Source: Streptomyces sp. ALI-76-A (lineage in GTDB: Bacteria; Actinomycetota; Actinomycetes; Streptomycetales; Streptomycetaceae). From it: a stretch of 64,000 bases of DNA. The stretch lies in NCBI RefSeq assembly GCF_030287445.1, contig NZ_JASVWB010000004.1, positions 682,001 through 746,000 of the forward strand. Reading direction: 5' to 3'. The translations under genes and the position numbers were made by a program. A model generated the notes under the pieces. It searched no databases. It worked only from the letters and a program-made list of their open reading frames with translations, and was not told the origin of the DNA. Within the stretch, counting starts at the first letter, position 1. Every line of letters starts with the position of its first letter. This document shows positions 16,921-25,619 of the stretch, in pieces.

Positions 16921-18657
16921 TCACTGGTCCTGGGCGGGAGGAGGAGTGCGTAGCGCGATCATGGCGACGTCGTCGTCGTTGTCGCTCGGGCGGACCTGGT
17001 TCAGCAGGGAGTCGCAGAAGGAGTCCAGGGGCCGGTGGGCGAGGGAGGCCGCGTGCCGGCGCAGTCGGTCCAGTCCATCGTCGATGGAGCGGTGGGGGGA
17101 TTCGACCAGCCCGTCGGTGTAGAGCAGCAGCGTGGCCCGGGGCGGCAGGACCGTGACGGCGTCGGGGCGAGATCTGGTGACTCCGGTGCCGAGCAGCATG
17201 CCGTGCGCTTCGTCGAGGTAGCTGGCCTGACCGTCGTGGGTGACCAGCAGCGGTGGCGGGTGGCCGGCGTTCGTCCAGTGCAGGCGCCACAGGGTGTCCT
17301 CGCCCCGTGTGAGCCTGGCGAGGATCATGGTCGCCATGGGGACCTCGGCTATGTGCATCACCGCCTCGTCCAGGCGGGTGACGACGGCACTGGGGGCGGC
17401 GTCGGGGTGGGACCAGGCGAAGGCCCGCAGCATGTTGCGGACCTGCGCCATACCGGCTGCGGCGTCGAGATCGTGCCCGACGACATCGCCGATGGCCAGT
17501 GCGTGGGCATGGGCCTCCAGAGCGAAGGCGTCGTACCAGTCGCCGCCCACGGAGGAGGCGTCCGGAGCGGGCACGTACCGCGCGGTCATCTCCAGCCCGG
17601 GCAGGACCGGGAGCTGGGGCAGCAGGTGACGTTGCATCGTCTCAGCGACTTTGCGCTGGCGCTGGTACAGGCGCGCATTGTCCAGTGCCAGGCCCGCCCG
17701 GCGGGTGAGGTCCTCCAGCAGCGGCAGGTCGGAAGGGGTGTAGGCGTCATGCCGCCGCGCGCGGCCCAGGGTCAGGGCGCCGAGTACGTCGCGCAGCCCG
17801 CGAATGGGGGCGATGACAGCGGAGTGCATGCCCGTCTCGGTGAACAAGCGCTGCTGCTCGACAGCGATGCCCGAATCGGGCGGGCCCTGGTAGGTGGCGG
17901 GACCGGCGAGAGAGGAGGCCGCGCCGCGCAGGGCCCGGGACAGGGGCATCGGCGACTCTGCCGGCACGGGAGGCATCGGGCCTTGCAGGTCGTCACGCTC
18001 GACGAGAATGCCGTCCTTGTGTTCCACCACCAGGACGCGTCGTACTTCGTCGCGTTCGGTGAGGAGGTCGAACACTGCCCAGTCCGCCAGCCGTGGCACG
18101 GTCAGGGCCGCCAGTCGGTGCAGTGCCTCGTCCACGTCCAGAGTGGAGGTGAGCTGTGTGGTCGTCTCCGCCAGCAGGGCCAGGCGGTCCAGTTCCGTCA
18201 GCGGTGCGGAGTGCCACTCGTCGCTGTGGCGCACGTCCCCCTGCTTCGGCTCGTACAGCATCACCAGCGCCCCTGTCACACCCGGGCCGGGTGTACAGGG
18301 CGTGACCAGCCAGGACAGCTGGACAAAAGTGCCGTCCCCGTGGGCGAACCACTCGGCGTCGCCCCGCATGGTCTCCCTCATGAGGAGGGCCTTCCTGAGC
18401 TGGCATCGAGTGCGCGGCATCGAGTGCCCGTGCTTGTCCCGGTGCAGCAGGTCGTGGAAGTCCTGACCGACGAGTTCCGGGGCATCCCGGCCCAGCAGGC
18501 TCTGGGCTGCGCTGTTGACCGCGACGATGAGGCCGTCGTCATCGAGCACGATGGCGGACGCCAGCAGGATCTCCAGCGCTTCATCGAGCAGGGCGCCGGA
18601 CCGGGCCTGATGCCTCGACGCGGCAACACCATCCCTGCCGCGAGCGGCGTCGTCCAT
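16921..18657 (-). CDS. PAS-GAF-SpoIIE (PP2C-type) serine phosphatase
   Basis: The 578-residue signalling protein carries a PAS domain (about 20-125, AIVLDDDGLIVAVNSAAQSL), a GAF domain (about 165-340) and a C-terminal PP2C/SpoIIE phosphatase. Metal-ligand motifs of the phosphatase are VGGDWYDAF, AIGDVVGHDLDAA, LLLYTDGLVE and the final DNDDDVAMIAL. Such proteins dephosphorylate STAS-type anti-sigma antagonists in partner-switching networks controlling stress sigma factors. The start is ATG 18657, directly behind GGAGGAGGGAC; the frame upstream to 18690 lacks support. No kinase or antagonist gene is adjacent, apart from the dead STAS fragment near 14 kb. Confidence 0.9.
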   Translation of the reverse strand: MDDAARGRDGVAASRHQARSGALLDEALEILLASAIVLDDDGLIVAVNSAAQSLLGRDAPELVGQDFHDLLHRDKHGHSMPRTRCQLRKALLMRETMRGDAEWFAHGDGTFVQLSWLVTPCTPGPGVTGALVMLYEPKQGDVRHSDEWHSAPLTELDRLALLAETTTQLTSTLDVDEALHRLAALTVPRLADWAVFDLLTERDEVRRVLVVEHKDGILVERDDLQGPMPPVPAESPMPLSRALRGAASSLAGPATYQGPPDSGIAVEQQRLFTETGMHSAVIAPIRGLRDVLGALTLGRARRHDAYTPSDLPLLEDLTRRAGLALDNARLYQRQRKVAETMQRHLLPQLPVLPGLEMTARYVPAPDASSVGGDWYDAFALEAHAHALAIGDVVGHDLDAAAGMAQVRNMLRAFAWSHPDAAPSAVVTRLDEAVMHIAEVPMATMILARLTRGEDTLWRLHWTNAGHPPPLLVTHDGQASYLDEAHGMLLGTGVTRSRPDAVTVLPPRATLLLYTDGLVESPHRSIDDGLDRLRRHAASLAHRPLDSFCDSLLNQVRPSDNDDDVAMIALRTPPPAQDQ

Positions 18658-19261
18658 GTCCCTCCTCCGTTCAGACCCGAATCCAACCACCTACCCAAAC
18701 TGGACCACTGCATCCGTGCCGGATGCACCCACGACTGGCAGCACGCACGCTGAGCTGCTGGATCCTGCTCGGCCTCGCCCTGACGCTGATCGCCGACCGG
18801 CGCCGGCCCCCGCCGAGCCGCGGCCCCCGCCGAGCCGCCGCAGAACAGCCGGCCGCCCAAGCCCGACTGGTCTGACGAGAGGGAAGCAGAGGCGGCGCCG
18901 CCGTGCGCCGCCGCGAGCTTCCCGTGCCCCTTCGCTGCACCGGACCGGCAGCTCGACCGTGGTCACCCGACCGCGCGCGTGTGTGTCCGTGCCTGCTGTT
19001 CCGCCTCCGGGCGAAGGATCCGCACGCAGGGCACACGTATGGCTCCACCAGGGCATACGTAGGGTTCCACGGGCGGGAGCCCGACGATGATCAGGCGTTG
19101 GTTCCTGCTTGCGCCGACAGCCTCCTCGCCGTCAGCGGCACATCGCTCCGGGGCACCGGGCGCCTTCGTACTACAGCGGCATCCGTCTGGCGCAGGCCGA
19201 ACGGGCAGCCCTCGGCCCGCCGGCTGCCACCCGTGTCTGGTGACCGCACGGGGCCTGGCCG
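18658..19261. other. Gap upstream of the SpoIIE gene; one possible tiny membrane ORF
   Basis: Most of these 604 bases show no gene. One plus-strand frame at 18723-18875 would give a 50-residue peptide starting MHPRLAARTL with a single hydrophobic segment (SCWILLGLALTLIA) and a basic Pro-rich tail. It lacks a clear ribosome binding site. The SpoIIE promoter should lie just right of 18657. Confidence 0.3.
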
Positions 19262-20689
19262 TCACCCGGGCAGTCCGGCCTCGCCGTTGCCCCGGCCCGA
19301 CAGCGGGTCTCGTTCCCTGTCCGGGAACGAACGGCCCAGCGCCAGCCGTGCCACACGGGGCCAGTCGGCCACCGCACCGCCCGCCCGGCGTGCACCGGGG
19401 CGGCGGCGCGGGACGCGGACCCTGAGTGCCCCGGGGGCGCTGCGGCACACGACGGGTGACGGCAGAACCACGTGTTCGCCGTCGATGCCGACCGGGAGGC
19501 TGTCCGCGCCGGCTTCGACGACGACCACCCCGGCGGTCAGCCGGATGAGTCCCCCGGAGCGCGGACCGCGCACGATGCGCGCTGCCTGAGCGGTGTCGCC
19601 GATCCGCACGCACACCACGCCGAGGAACCCCGAGTCCAGCCGCTCCCGGCGCCCCGGACGGGCGGCGTCGACGGCACGTCCGTAGGGGTTGTTGCTGACG
19701 AGAAGCGCCTGAAGCCGGTCGACGTGCGCTGCGTCGGCCCGCATGCGCAGCCTGGGCGCGCCCTCGCCGGTGAGGAGGCCGGGGAGGGTGCGCAGGGTCG
19801 TGCGGGTTTTCGCGTCCCGGTACGCGGGGTCGGTGACGACGGACGCGTAGGTGCCGAACGAGGCGTTGTTGACGAAGACCCGGTCCGCGGCGTACCCGAG
19901 GTCGACGCGGAGTTCGACCCCGTGGGTCAGGGCTTCCAGCGCGGACGCCGGATCGTCACGGTCGAGGCCGAGATCGAGGGCGAAGTGGTTGCGGGTACCG
20001 GCGGGAATCACCACGAAGGGGAGGTTGTGGCGGGCCGCGACCTCGGCCACCAGCGCCTGGGTGCCGTCGCCGCCCGCCACCGCCAGCAGATCGGCTCCCT
20101 CGGCGACGGCCTGCCGGGCCAGTTCGGTGATGTCCTGATGCCGGCCCACGTCGAGCAGGGTCACCCGGCAGCCCACGGCCCGGGCCTTTTCCGCCAGGTC
20201 GAAACGATCCACCTTGCCGCCGCCGGAGCGCGGATTCATGAGGACCCAGGGCGTGCGGGGCATCTCGGTGACAGCCTGTCCGGACTGCGCGGGGTCGGTG
20301 TGCCCGGGGCTCAGGGCCGTTCGTGCCGCCGTGACGGCCAGCAGCCACAGGCCCAGGGACAGCAAGGCCGGCCCCAGCATGCCGAACGTGGCGTAGAGGG
20401 CGAGGACAGCGATCGGCGCGGTCACCGACAGGGCCGCTCCGAGGGCCCGCAGCGTACCGGTGTGCGCGAGGGTCCACCACGCCCCGACGGCGGTGAGCGC
20501 CAGTCCGGCGATGCCGGCCAGCGCCCACAGCACGCTCCGCAGGCCGGCGGCGACGAGGGGCACCAGGATGCTGCCCAGCAGGGCGAGCACGGCGAGGCGA
20601 GCCCGTGCGGCGCTGCCCTCGCGTACGGCTGCGGTGCCCGCACGGGCCGGTCCTCTCGCCGCGTGCCGGCCGCCGCCGTGTGGTGCCAC
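19262..20689 (-). CDS. Membrane-anchored diacylglycerol kinase family protein
   Basis: The 475-residue protein has an N-terminal membrane domain with about three helices (residues 30-125, for example LAVLALLGSILVPLVAAGL). From residue 145 it has a DAGK catalytic domain: VLMNPRSGGGK (phosphate loop), LLAVAGGDGTQALVAEV (the GGDGT ATP motif) and VVIPAGTRNHFALDL (conserved GTxNxFA). It phosphorylates a lipid such as diacylglycerol, or a related long-chain alcohol. GAAAGGG precedes the GTG start. It heads a leftward group of envelope proteins (20711-24399), so a role in membrane lipid turnover is likely. Confidence 0.88.
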   Translation of the reverse strand: MAPHGGGRHAARGPARAGTAAVREGSAARARLAVLALLGSILVPLVAAGLRSVLWALAGIAGLALTAVGAWWTLAHTGTLRALGAALSVTAPIAVLALYATFGMLGPALLSLGLWLLAVTAARTALSPGHTDPAQSGQAVTEMPRTPWVLMNPRSGGGKVDRFDLAEKARAVGCRVTLLDVGRHQDITELARQAVAEGADLLAVAGGDGTQALVAEVAARHNLPFVVIPAGTRNHFALDLGLDRDDPASALEALTHGVELRVDLGYAADRVFVNNASFGTYASVVTDPAYRDAKTRTTLRTLPGLLTGEGAPRLRMRADAAHVDRLQALLVSNNPYGRAVDAARPGRRERLDSGFLGVVCVRIGDTAQAARIVRGPRSGGLIRLTAGVVVVEAGADSLPVGIDGEHVVLPSPVVCRSAPGALRVRVPRRRPGARRAGGAVADWPRVARLALGRSFPDRERDPLSGRGNGEAGLPG

Positions 20690-20710
20690 CTGTCGGCCCT
20701 TTCTTCCGCC

Positions 20711-21196
20711 TCACACCCTGTGCGAAGGACGCTCCTCGGACCGCGAACCCTTCTCGGACCGCGATCCCTCCTCGGACAGATCGAAGAGGTTGTCGCGCGG
20801 TACCACGCACAGGGCCCAGATGACGAAGCCCGAGATCGTGATCATCACCACGGACCAGACGGGGTGGTACGGCAGCGAGAGGAAGTTGGCGAGGATGACG
20901 AGTCCGGCGATGACCACGCCGGCGACGCGCGCCCACATGGCGGTCTGGAGCAGCCCGATACTGATGATCACGGCGACCGCGCCCAGGGTGAGGTGCAACC
21001 AGCCCCAGCCGGTCAGGTCCCACTCGAACACGTAGTTGCGCGTCGTGACGAAGATGTCGTCCTCGGCGATGGCCATGATGCCCCGGAAGATGTTGAGCAG
21101 GCCGACGAGGAAGAGCATCACGGCCGCGAAGGCCGTCAGACCGGTTGCCCATGTCCGCTTCGCCGTGTGTGCCGGCCGGGTGTGTGTCGCGGTCAT
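20711..21196 (-). CDS. DUF7144-type four-helix membrane protein
   Basis: The 161-residue protein has four hydrophobic segments, with conserved phrases FRGIMAIAEDDIFV, YVFEWDLTGWGWLHL, and LSLPYHPVWSVVMITISGFVIWALCV broken only by short loops. These match the DUF7144 family of actinobacterial membrane proteins of unknown function. The C-terminal tail carries a duplicated SRSE peptide encoded by an 18-bp tandem repeat. GAGGCGCACT precedes the ATG. It lies between the lipid kinase and an SHOCT protein in the same orientation. Confidence 0.75.
   Translation of the reverse strand: MTATHTRPAHTAKRTWATGLTAFAAVMLFLVGLLNIFRGIMAIAEDDIFVTTRNYVFEWDLTGWGWLHLTLGAVAVIISIGLLQTAMWARVAGVVIAGLVILANFLSLPYHPVWSVVMITISGFVIWALCVVPRDNLFDLSEEGSRSEKGSRSEERPSHRV
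20736..20779. repeat. 18-bp tandem repeat in the tail of the DUF7144 gene
   Basis: Two imperfect 18-bp copies beginning TCGGACCGCGA (20736-20753 and 20754-20771) and a partial third (from 20772) encode the acidic/basic SRSE tail on the minus strand. The unit is a multiple of three, so copy-number change would lengthen the tail without frameshift. Confidence 0.6.
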
Positions 21197-21226
21197 AGTG
21201 CGCCTCGATTCATGGTGTGCGGATGC

Positions 21227-21694
21227 TCAGCGACTGGGGGTGCGGCTGGTGGAGCCGGCGTGCTGCGCCGGGCCGTGGCCGGTCAGGACCAGTTCCTTGG
21301 CCCTGCGGAACTCGTCGTCCGTGATGTCGCCGCGGGCGCGGATCTCGGACAGCTTGTCGAGCTCGTCGATGCTGCTGGGGCGGCTCGTGGTGCCCGCGGC
21401 TTCCCTGACGCGGGCGTCGAAGGCCTCCTGCTGTGCCCGTGCCTGCGCTATCTCCCGGCGGCCCATGTTCTTGCCGCGGGCGATCACGTAGACGAAGACG
21501 CCCAGGAAGGGCAGCACGATGGTGAGCACCAGCCAGCCGGCCTTCGCCCACCCGCTCATCGCGTCGTCGCGGAGGATGTCGACGATGACGCGGAAGAGCA
21601 GCACGAACCACATGATCCAGAGGAAGAACAGGAGCATGCTCCAGAAGACGCTCAGCAGGGGATAGTCGTACGCCAGGTAGGTCTGTGCGCTCAT
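21227..21694 (-). CDS. SHOCT-domain membrane protein
   Basis: The 155-residue protein begins MSAQTYLAYDYPLLSVFW and has two membrane helices of the phospholipase D nuclease N-terminal type (FLWIMWFVLLFRVIVDIL and AGWLVLTIVLPFLGVFVYV followed by ARGKNMGRRE). It ends in an SHOCT motif, SIDELDKLSEIRARGDITDD then EFRRAKELVL. SHOCT domains are short C-terminal oligomerisation modules. The start is ATG 21694 behind GGAGAAGAG; the 28-codon extension to 21778 is rejected. Role unknown, probably envelope-associated. Confidence 0.8.
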   Translation of the reverse strand: MSAQTYLAYDYPLLSVFWSMLLFFLWIMWFVLLFRVIVDILRDDAMSGWAKAGWLVLTIVLPFLGVFVYVIARGKNMGRREIAQARAQQEAFDARVREAAGTTSRPSSIDELDKLSEIRARGDITDDEFRRAKELVLTGHGPAQHAGSTSRTPSR

Positions 21695-21835
21695 GTCTCT
21701 TCTCCGTCCCGGGCGCTCGCGCGGCCCGCCGTCGCGTGTCGTCTTCAGGGTGGGTATGTCGAGGGCGGGGTGCCTCACCCGACGCGGGTGAGCTGTGGAG
21801 GCCCGGCATCGGACGGACGCGCTGCTGCGGCGGGG

Positions 21836-22291
21836 TCAGGGTTCGGCCCGCGTACGGCGGGGGACGGCGGCTGCCCGGTACCGGTCGGACGAGGCGACGT
21901 ACTGGCCGGGGGCGAAGTCCGAGACGGCCACCAGGAACACGGCGATCAACCAGGAGAGGAACGTGAGACGGGCCCCAGCGGGCAGAACTCCCGCAGGCTG
22001 CGCTCCATGGCCATGGGCACGAACACCCCGGCGGCCCAACTGAGCACGACCGTGCCCGTGCTCGCGAACAGCGCTCCCGGCAGCAGGCTCCGCCAGCCGA
22101 TCCGGCCGCCCAGCAGCAGGTGCTGGGACCACCACCACAGCAGCGTCGCCGACAGCACGGACAGCGACGACGTTGAGCGCCGACAGGCGGGGAAGCAGCC
22201 GGGCCACCGGACCGGACCGCAGGCTCGCCAGGACCTGCTCCACCGCCGCGCGCCCGCGGGACGCCGGGGCGGTGCCGGGTTCTCTCGCCAT
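21836..22291 (-). pseudogene. Truncated, frameshifted YihY/BrkB-type membrane protein gene
   Basis: Three frames must be joined: LRSGPVARLLPRLSALNVV, then LSATLLWWWSQHLLLGGRIG with SLLPGALFASTGTVVLSWAA and FVPMAMERSLREF, then LTFLSWLIAVFLVAVSDFAPG. The phrases WRSLLPGALFASTG and the ending helix match the C-terminal half of YihY/virulence-factor-BrkB proteins. The joined product is about 150 residues against 280 or more for the family, so the N-terminal half is also gone. It lies 3 bases after the next gene on the same strand. Confidence 0.65.
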
Positions 22292-22294
22292 GGC

Positions 22295-23644
22295 TCACGG
22301 AGCCGCCGCTCGGTCCTCGTGCCCGGCGCTCGGGTCGGCGGCGCCGGCGAGGACCGCCACCACGATCAGGACGGCCAGCGCGATGCCCAGAATCAGCGCC
22401 ACCGCTCCGATCGTGGGGTGGTTCCAGAGCACCAGAGCCAGTGCTCCGGCCGCGATGACGCCACCGGTGATCCATGCCCGGTGGTCCGCAAGCCAGCGCC
22501 CGGCGGCTCCGGTGCGCGCTCCGGAGCGTCGCAGCCCCTGGCCGGCGGCCGTCGTGCCCCGTACCGCCGCCTTGCGGACGGCGCGGGCGGGACGCCCGGG
22601 ACCGTACAGGTACGCGATCAGCGCCGTGATCACCGAGACGACCAGCAGCGTGCGCGTGCTGTCGCGCAGGAAGCGGACGAACGTGTCGTAGATCGCCGCG
22701 GCCGCGTCGGTGGGCAGCGCCGTGGGCGGGACCGAGTCCAGATAGACCCGTCGGACCACGGCCAGCACGACGAGCAGCACCACCATCATCACGCCCACGC
22801 CCGTCGCGGTGATCATCAGCATCACCCGGTGTGCCGGATCGGCCCACACGGCGAGCGCGGCGAGGACGACCGTCAGGACGGGCAGCCAGGTGCCGAGGAT
22901 GTCCAGCAGCCGCATGGTGTCCTGCGCCTGGCCCAGTTCCTCGGTCTGGAACAGCGTGACGGTGCGGTCGGTGTCCGGGATGGCGGCGGCCTTGTCGAAG
23001 CCCGCGTCGACGAGCCGCTCCCGCACCTCCTCGACGATCGCTCCGATGTCCAGCTGCACGCTGTCGCCCTCGGCGCGCACGGCACCGTCCCGGTCACCCG
23101 TGAGCATGTTGACCACCGCGGCGTGCGACCGCCGGTTGGCGCCCTCCCACACCTGCTGGAAGGCGTCGCTGGTGATCACGCGGGTCACCGTGCGGTCCAC
23201 GACGGTCCTGACCGCGTTGCGCAGGGGACCCTCGAGGGACTCGGCACCCGCCACGACGCGGGGTGGTGCCCCGGCGTCCTGGAGGGTCTTGGTGAGCGAG
23301 TCCGTCACCGCCTTGACGTCCACGTTGGCCACCACGCGGTCCGTGAGCCGGTTGATCACGACCTCCTGCACGGGCGGCTCGGACGCCAGCGGTGCGACGG
23401 TCTCCACGTACCGGTCGGTGTCGGAGACCGTGTCCTGTACCCAGGCCGCGACCACGGCCAGGGGTGCGAGCAGCAGGGCCAGCAGGAGGAGGACCGAGGA
23501 GCCGGCCCGGCGTACCCGCCGGTGGCGTATCGCCGCGTGACGGCGCAGCCGCTCGTACTCCGCTCGTTCCCCGGAGGTCATGATGTGTGGCTGGTGTGAG
23601 GCTCCGCCGGGGTCCGGCGGATTCGGGGTCGCGGCCGGGTTCAT
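22295..23644 (-). CDS. Large integral membrane protein, streptomycete hypothetical
   Basis: The 449-residue protein has a Pro-rich N-terminus and one membrane helix near residues 48-70 (SVLLLLALLLAPLAVVAAW). A roughly 170-residue extracytoplasmic domain follows with DTVSDTDRYVETVAPLA and VQEVVINRLTDRVV. Further helices lie near residues 245-305, 340 and 400-440. The DRYVxTVxPLAxxPxVQ phrase is familiar from actinobacterial membrane proteins of unknown function. The start is ATG 23644 behind GGAAAGGAC, overlapping the stop of the HdeD gene by ATGA, so they are co-translated. Confidence 0.75.
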   Translation of the reverse strand: MNPAATPNPPDPGGASHQPHIMTSGERAEYERLRRHAAIRHRRVRRAGSSVLLLLALLLAPLAVVAAWVQDTVSDTDRYVETVAPLASEPPVQEVVINRLTDRVVANVDVKAVTDSLTKTLQDAGAPPRVVAGAESLEGPLRNAVRTVVDRTVTRVITSDAFQQVWEGANRRSHAAVVNMLTGDRDGAVRAEGDSVQLDIGAIVEEVRERLVDAGFDKAAAIPDTDRTVTLFQTEELGQAQDTMRLLDILGTWLPVLTVVLAALAVWADPAHRVMLMITATGVGVMMVVLLVVLAVVRRVYLDSVPPTALPTDAAAAIYDTFVRFLRDSTRTLLVVSVITALIAYLYGPGRPARAVRKAAVRGTTAAGQGLRRSGARTGAAGRWLADHRAWITGGVIAAGALALVLWNHPTIGAVALILGIALAVLIVVAVLAGAADPSAGHEDRAAAP

Positions 23645-24399
23645 GGGTGGTCCTTTCCTTGTGCGCGCTCCGGCCGTGACGGCCGCCGCTCGGGACGAGG
23701 GTGGGGAGGCGACCACGGGCGGGTCCGGTGGGGTGCGGTGTCAGGCCGTCCCGGCGGGGGCACGCGTCCCCGTGGGATGGTCTTTCTCAGTGCGGCCCGC
23801 CACGCGAGGGCGACCACCGCCTCGCCCAGGCCGAGCAGGACGAGCCACAGGCCGAGCAGCCGGGTCAGGGCGCGGGCCGACTCGGCCGGCAGCGCGAGCA
23901 CCACGATCCCCGCGACGATGCCGAGCACCGCGATGCCCAGGACGACGCCACGGTGCGGCAGGTCCTCGGCGGCGAGGGCCGTGTAGAGGGTGAGGATGCC
24001 GGACACCAGCCAGACGGCTCCGACGATCAGTGAGAGCGCGTTGACCGTCTGCAACGGGTTGCGCAGGCACAGCACCCCGGCGAGGACGTACAGCACGGCC
24101 AGGACCAGCCCCGGAAGTCGTTCGTGCCCCGTCCGTGCGAAGACGTCCACGAACCGGAACGCCCCGCCCACCAGCAGGTGCAGGCCGACGAGGACCGCCA
24201 GGACGTGCAGTGTCGCCTCCGGCCAGACCAGTACCAGGACGCCCAGCACCAGCGTCGCGACGGCCGAGCCCAGCAGCCAGGTCCACGAGCCGCCGAGCCG
24301 CCGCAGTGCCTGCGCGGGATCGTCCGTCGGGCCGGGGGCCGCCCCGCCGGGCTCGTGTTCCTGTCCGGTACCCGATGCCGGACCACGCGGCATGGTCAT
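23641..24399 (-). CDS. HdeD/DUF308 family membrane protein
   Basis: The 252-residue protein has six predicted helices arranged as three related hairpins: LGSAVATLVLGVLVLVWPEA, LAVLVGLHLLVGGAFRFVDV, LVLAVLYVLAGVLCLRNP, SLIVGAVWLVSGILTLYTAL, GIAVLGIVAGIVVLALP, and LLGLWLVLLGLGEAVVALAW. The WPExTLxxLAxLxGxxLLxxG pattern marks the HdeD family linked to acid or envelope stress. The C-terminal tail is long, basic and Pro-rich. GGGAGGAACC precedes the ATG. It starts the leftward membrane-protein operon that runs to about 19.26 kb. Confidence 0.85.
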   Translation of the reverse strand: MTMPRGPASGTGQEHEPGGAAPGPTDDPAQALRRLGGSWTWLLGSAVATLVLGVLVLVWPEATLHVLAVLVGLHLLVGGAFRFVDVFARTGHERLPGLVLAVLYVLAGVLCLRNPLQTVNALSLIVGAVWLVSGILTLYTALAAEDLPHRGVVLGIAVLGIVAGIVVLALPAESARALTRLLGLWLVLLGLGEAVVALAWRAALRKTIPRGRVPPPGRPDTAPHRTRPWSPPHPRPERRPSRPERAQGKDHP

Positions 24400-24722
24400 G
24401 GTTCCTCCCGGGGTGATCGAGCGGTCGGTTCCGGACTGCCGACGGGGCGGTGTCCGGGGGTGTACTCCGTGGTGTACGAGGACCTGACCGCCTCAGGGTC
24501 GCGCCGGGCCCCCGGTGCCGGGGTCACCCCTCACGGGTGATCGGTGACGACGCCGTGGCGGCGAGCTGGAAGCGCAGGTGTCACCGGGACTTCCGGTCCC
24601 AGGGAGCGCGGGCGCTGAACACCGCATGCCGTTCCGGCCGGATCCGGGGCTCACGGCGCGGCGCGGATGCTCCGGGCCGTCGCCACGTGGAGCGGCCGGG
24701 CACCGCACACCGCCCGGTCCCC
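24400..24722. other. Noncoding interval upstream of the HdeD operon
   Basis: No gene is supported in these 323 bases. It probably contains the promoter of the leftward HdeD operon and the 3' end signal of the small gene at 24723. Confidence 0.35.
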
Positions 24723-24920
24723 TTACTCCGGCAGCTGCCGCATCTCCACGACACGCAGTCCCAGTGACTGGCAGCGTGCCAGGAGCCCGTAGAGGTGTGC
24801 TTCGTCGACGACGGGGCCGAACAGGACGGTCTGGCCGGACATCACCACGTGGCCCAGCTCCGGGAAGGCCTTGACCAGCGTTTCCGACAGGTGTCCCTCG
24901 ATCCGGATCTCGTAGCGCAC
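24723..24920 (-). CDS. Small hypothetical protein (65 aa)
   Basis: From GTG 24920, preceded by GGGAGGAC, the product reads VRYEIRIEGHLSETLVKAFP then ELGHVVMSGQTVLFGPVVDE and ends LGLRVVEMRQLPE. The beta-alpha-beta-beta-alpha-beta pattern suggests a small ferredoxin-like or ACT-like fold. The pattern resembles short streptomycete proteins of unknown function. The longer frame upstream to 25055 crosses the inverted repeat at 25005-25027 and is rejected. Confidence 0.6.
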   Translation of the reverse strand: MRYEIRIEGHLSETLVKAFPELGHVVMSGQTVLFGPVVDEAHLYGLLARCQSLGLRVVEMRQLPE

Positions 24921-25004
24921 GAGCTGTCCTCCCGTGGACTGCGGAACAGGGAGACGGTGTTCCTCCTCATGAGCGTGCGCTGCCACGATGCTTCGGGGCC
25001 TCAC

Positions 25005-25027
25005 CCGGTACAGGTGACCTGTACCGG
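25005..25027. promoter_or_regulatory. Perfect 10-bp-arm inverted repeat
   Basis: CCGGTACAGG (25005-25014), centre TGA, CCTGTACCGG (25018-25027). It lies between the stop of the membrane gene ending at 25069 and the start of the small gene at 24920 on the same strand. It could be that gene's terminator or an operator for the small gene. The similar half CCCGTACAGGTCAC near 15828 argues mildly for a protein-binding site. Confidence 0.45.
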
Positions 25028-25068
25028 TGATCCGTGGCCCGGCGGCGGACCGCACGGTCGACGTGTTC

Positions 25069-25602
25069 TCAGTGCGTCAGAGCGATCTTGAAGGAGATGA
25101 TCAGCAGGCCGAGCACCAGGTTGACCGACGCGGTGGCGGCCAGCAGCCGCCGGGAAGCACCGGCTCGGCGTGCCGCGACCACGGACCAGCCGATCTGCCC
25201 GGCCACGGCGACGCAGAGGGCCAGCCAGGAGGCGCCCCGCACGTCCAGGCCCAGAAGGGGGCTGACGGCCACGGCGGCGGCCGGCGGGAGAGCGGCCTTC
25301 ACGATCGGCCACTCGTCACGGCACACCCGCAGCACCACGCGGCGGTCCAAGGCCCGCTGCGCCAGACGCGCCCCGAACAGCTGGGCGTGCACGTGCGCGA
25401 TCCAGAAGGCCACGCCGGTGAGCACCAGCAGCAGCACCAGCTCGACGCGGGGGAACGCGCCCAAGGAGCCCGCTCCGATCACCACGGAGGCCGCGAGCAT
25501 GGACCCGTAGACGCCGCCCGTGTAGTCCGCGTGGAGCCGCCGCTCGGCACGGCGCTCCCCGCGGGCCGTGGGCGGGCCGGAGTCGGTGCGGGTCCTGGGC
25601 AC
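25069..25602 (-). CDS. Integral membrane protein, hypothetical
   Basis: The 177-residue protein has a basic N-terminus (MPRTRTDSGPPTARGERRAE) and about five hydrophobic segments, for example LVLLLVLTGVAFWIAHVHAQ and SWLALCVAVAGQIGWSVVAA, ending LVLGLLIISFKIALTH. AAGGGAGCC lies before the GTG start at 25602. No family is recognised with confidence. It follows the MFS exporter gene on the same strand with an 18-base gap to that gene's stop. Confidence 0.65.
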   Translation of the reverse strand: MPRTRTDSGPPTARGERRAERRLHADYTGGVYGSMLAASVVIGAGSLGAFPRVELVLLLVLTGVAFWIAHVHAQLFGARLAQRALDRRVVLRVCRDEWPIVKAALPPAAAVAVSPLLGLDVRGASWLALCVAVAGQIGWSVVAARRAGASRRLLAATASVNLVLGLLIISFKIALTH

Positions 25603-25619
25603 TGGTGGCTCCCTTCGAC

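Noticed and set aside
19472..23599. 1375-codon plus-strand open frame
   Set aside because: It is antisense to five leftward membrane-protein genes, His/Gly/Arg-rich with no domains, and a codon-bias shadow.
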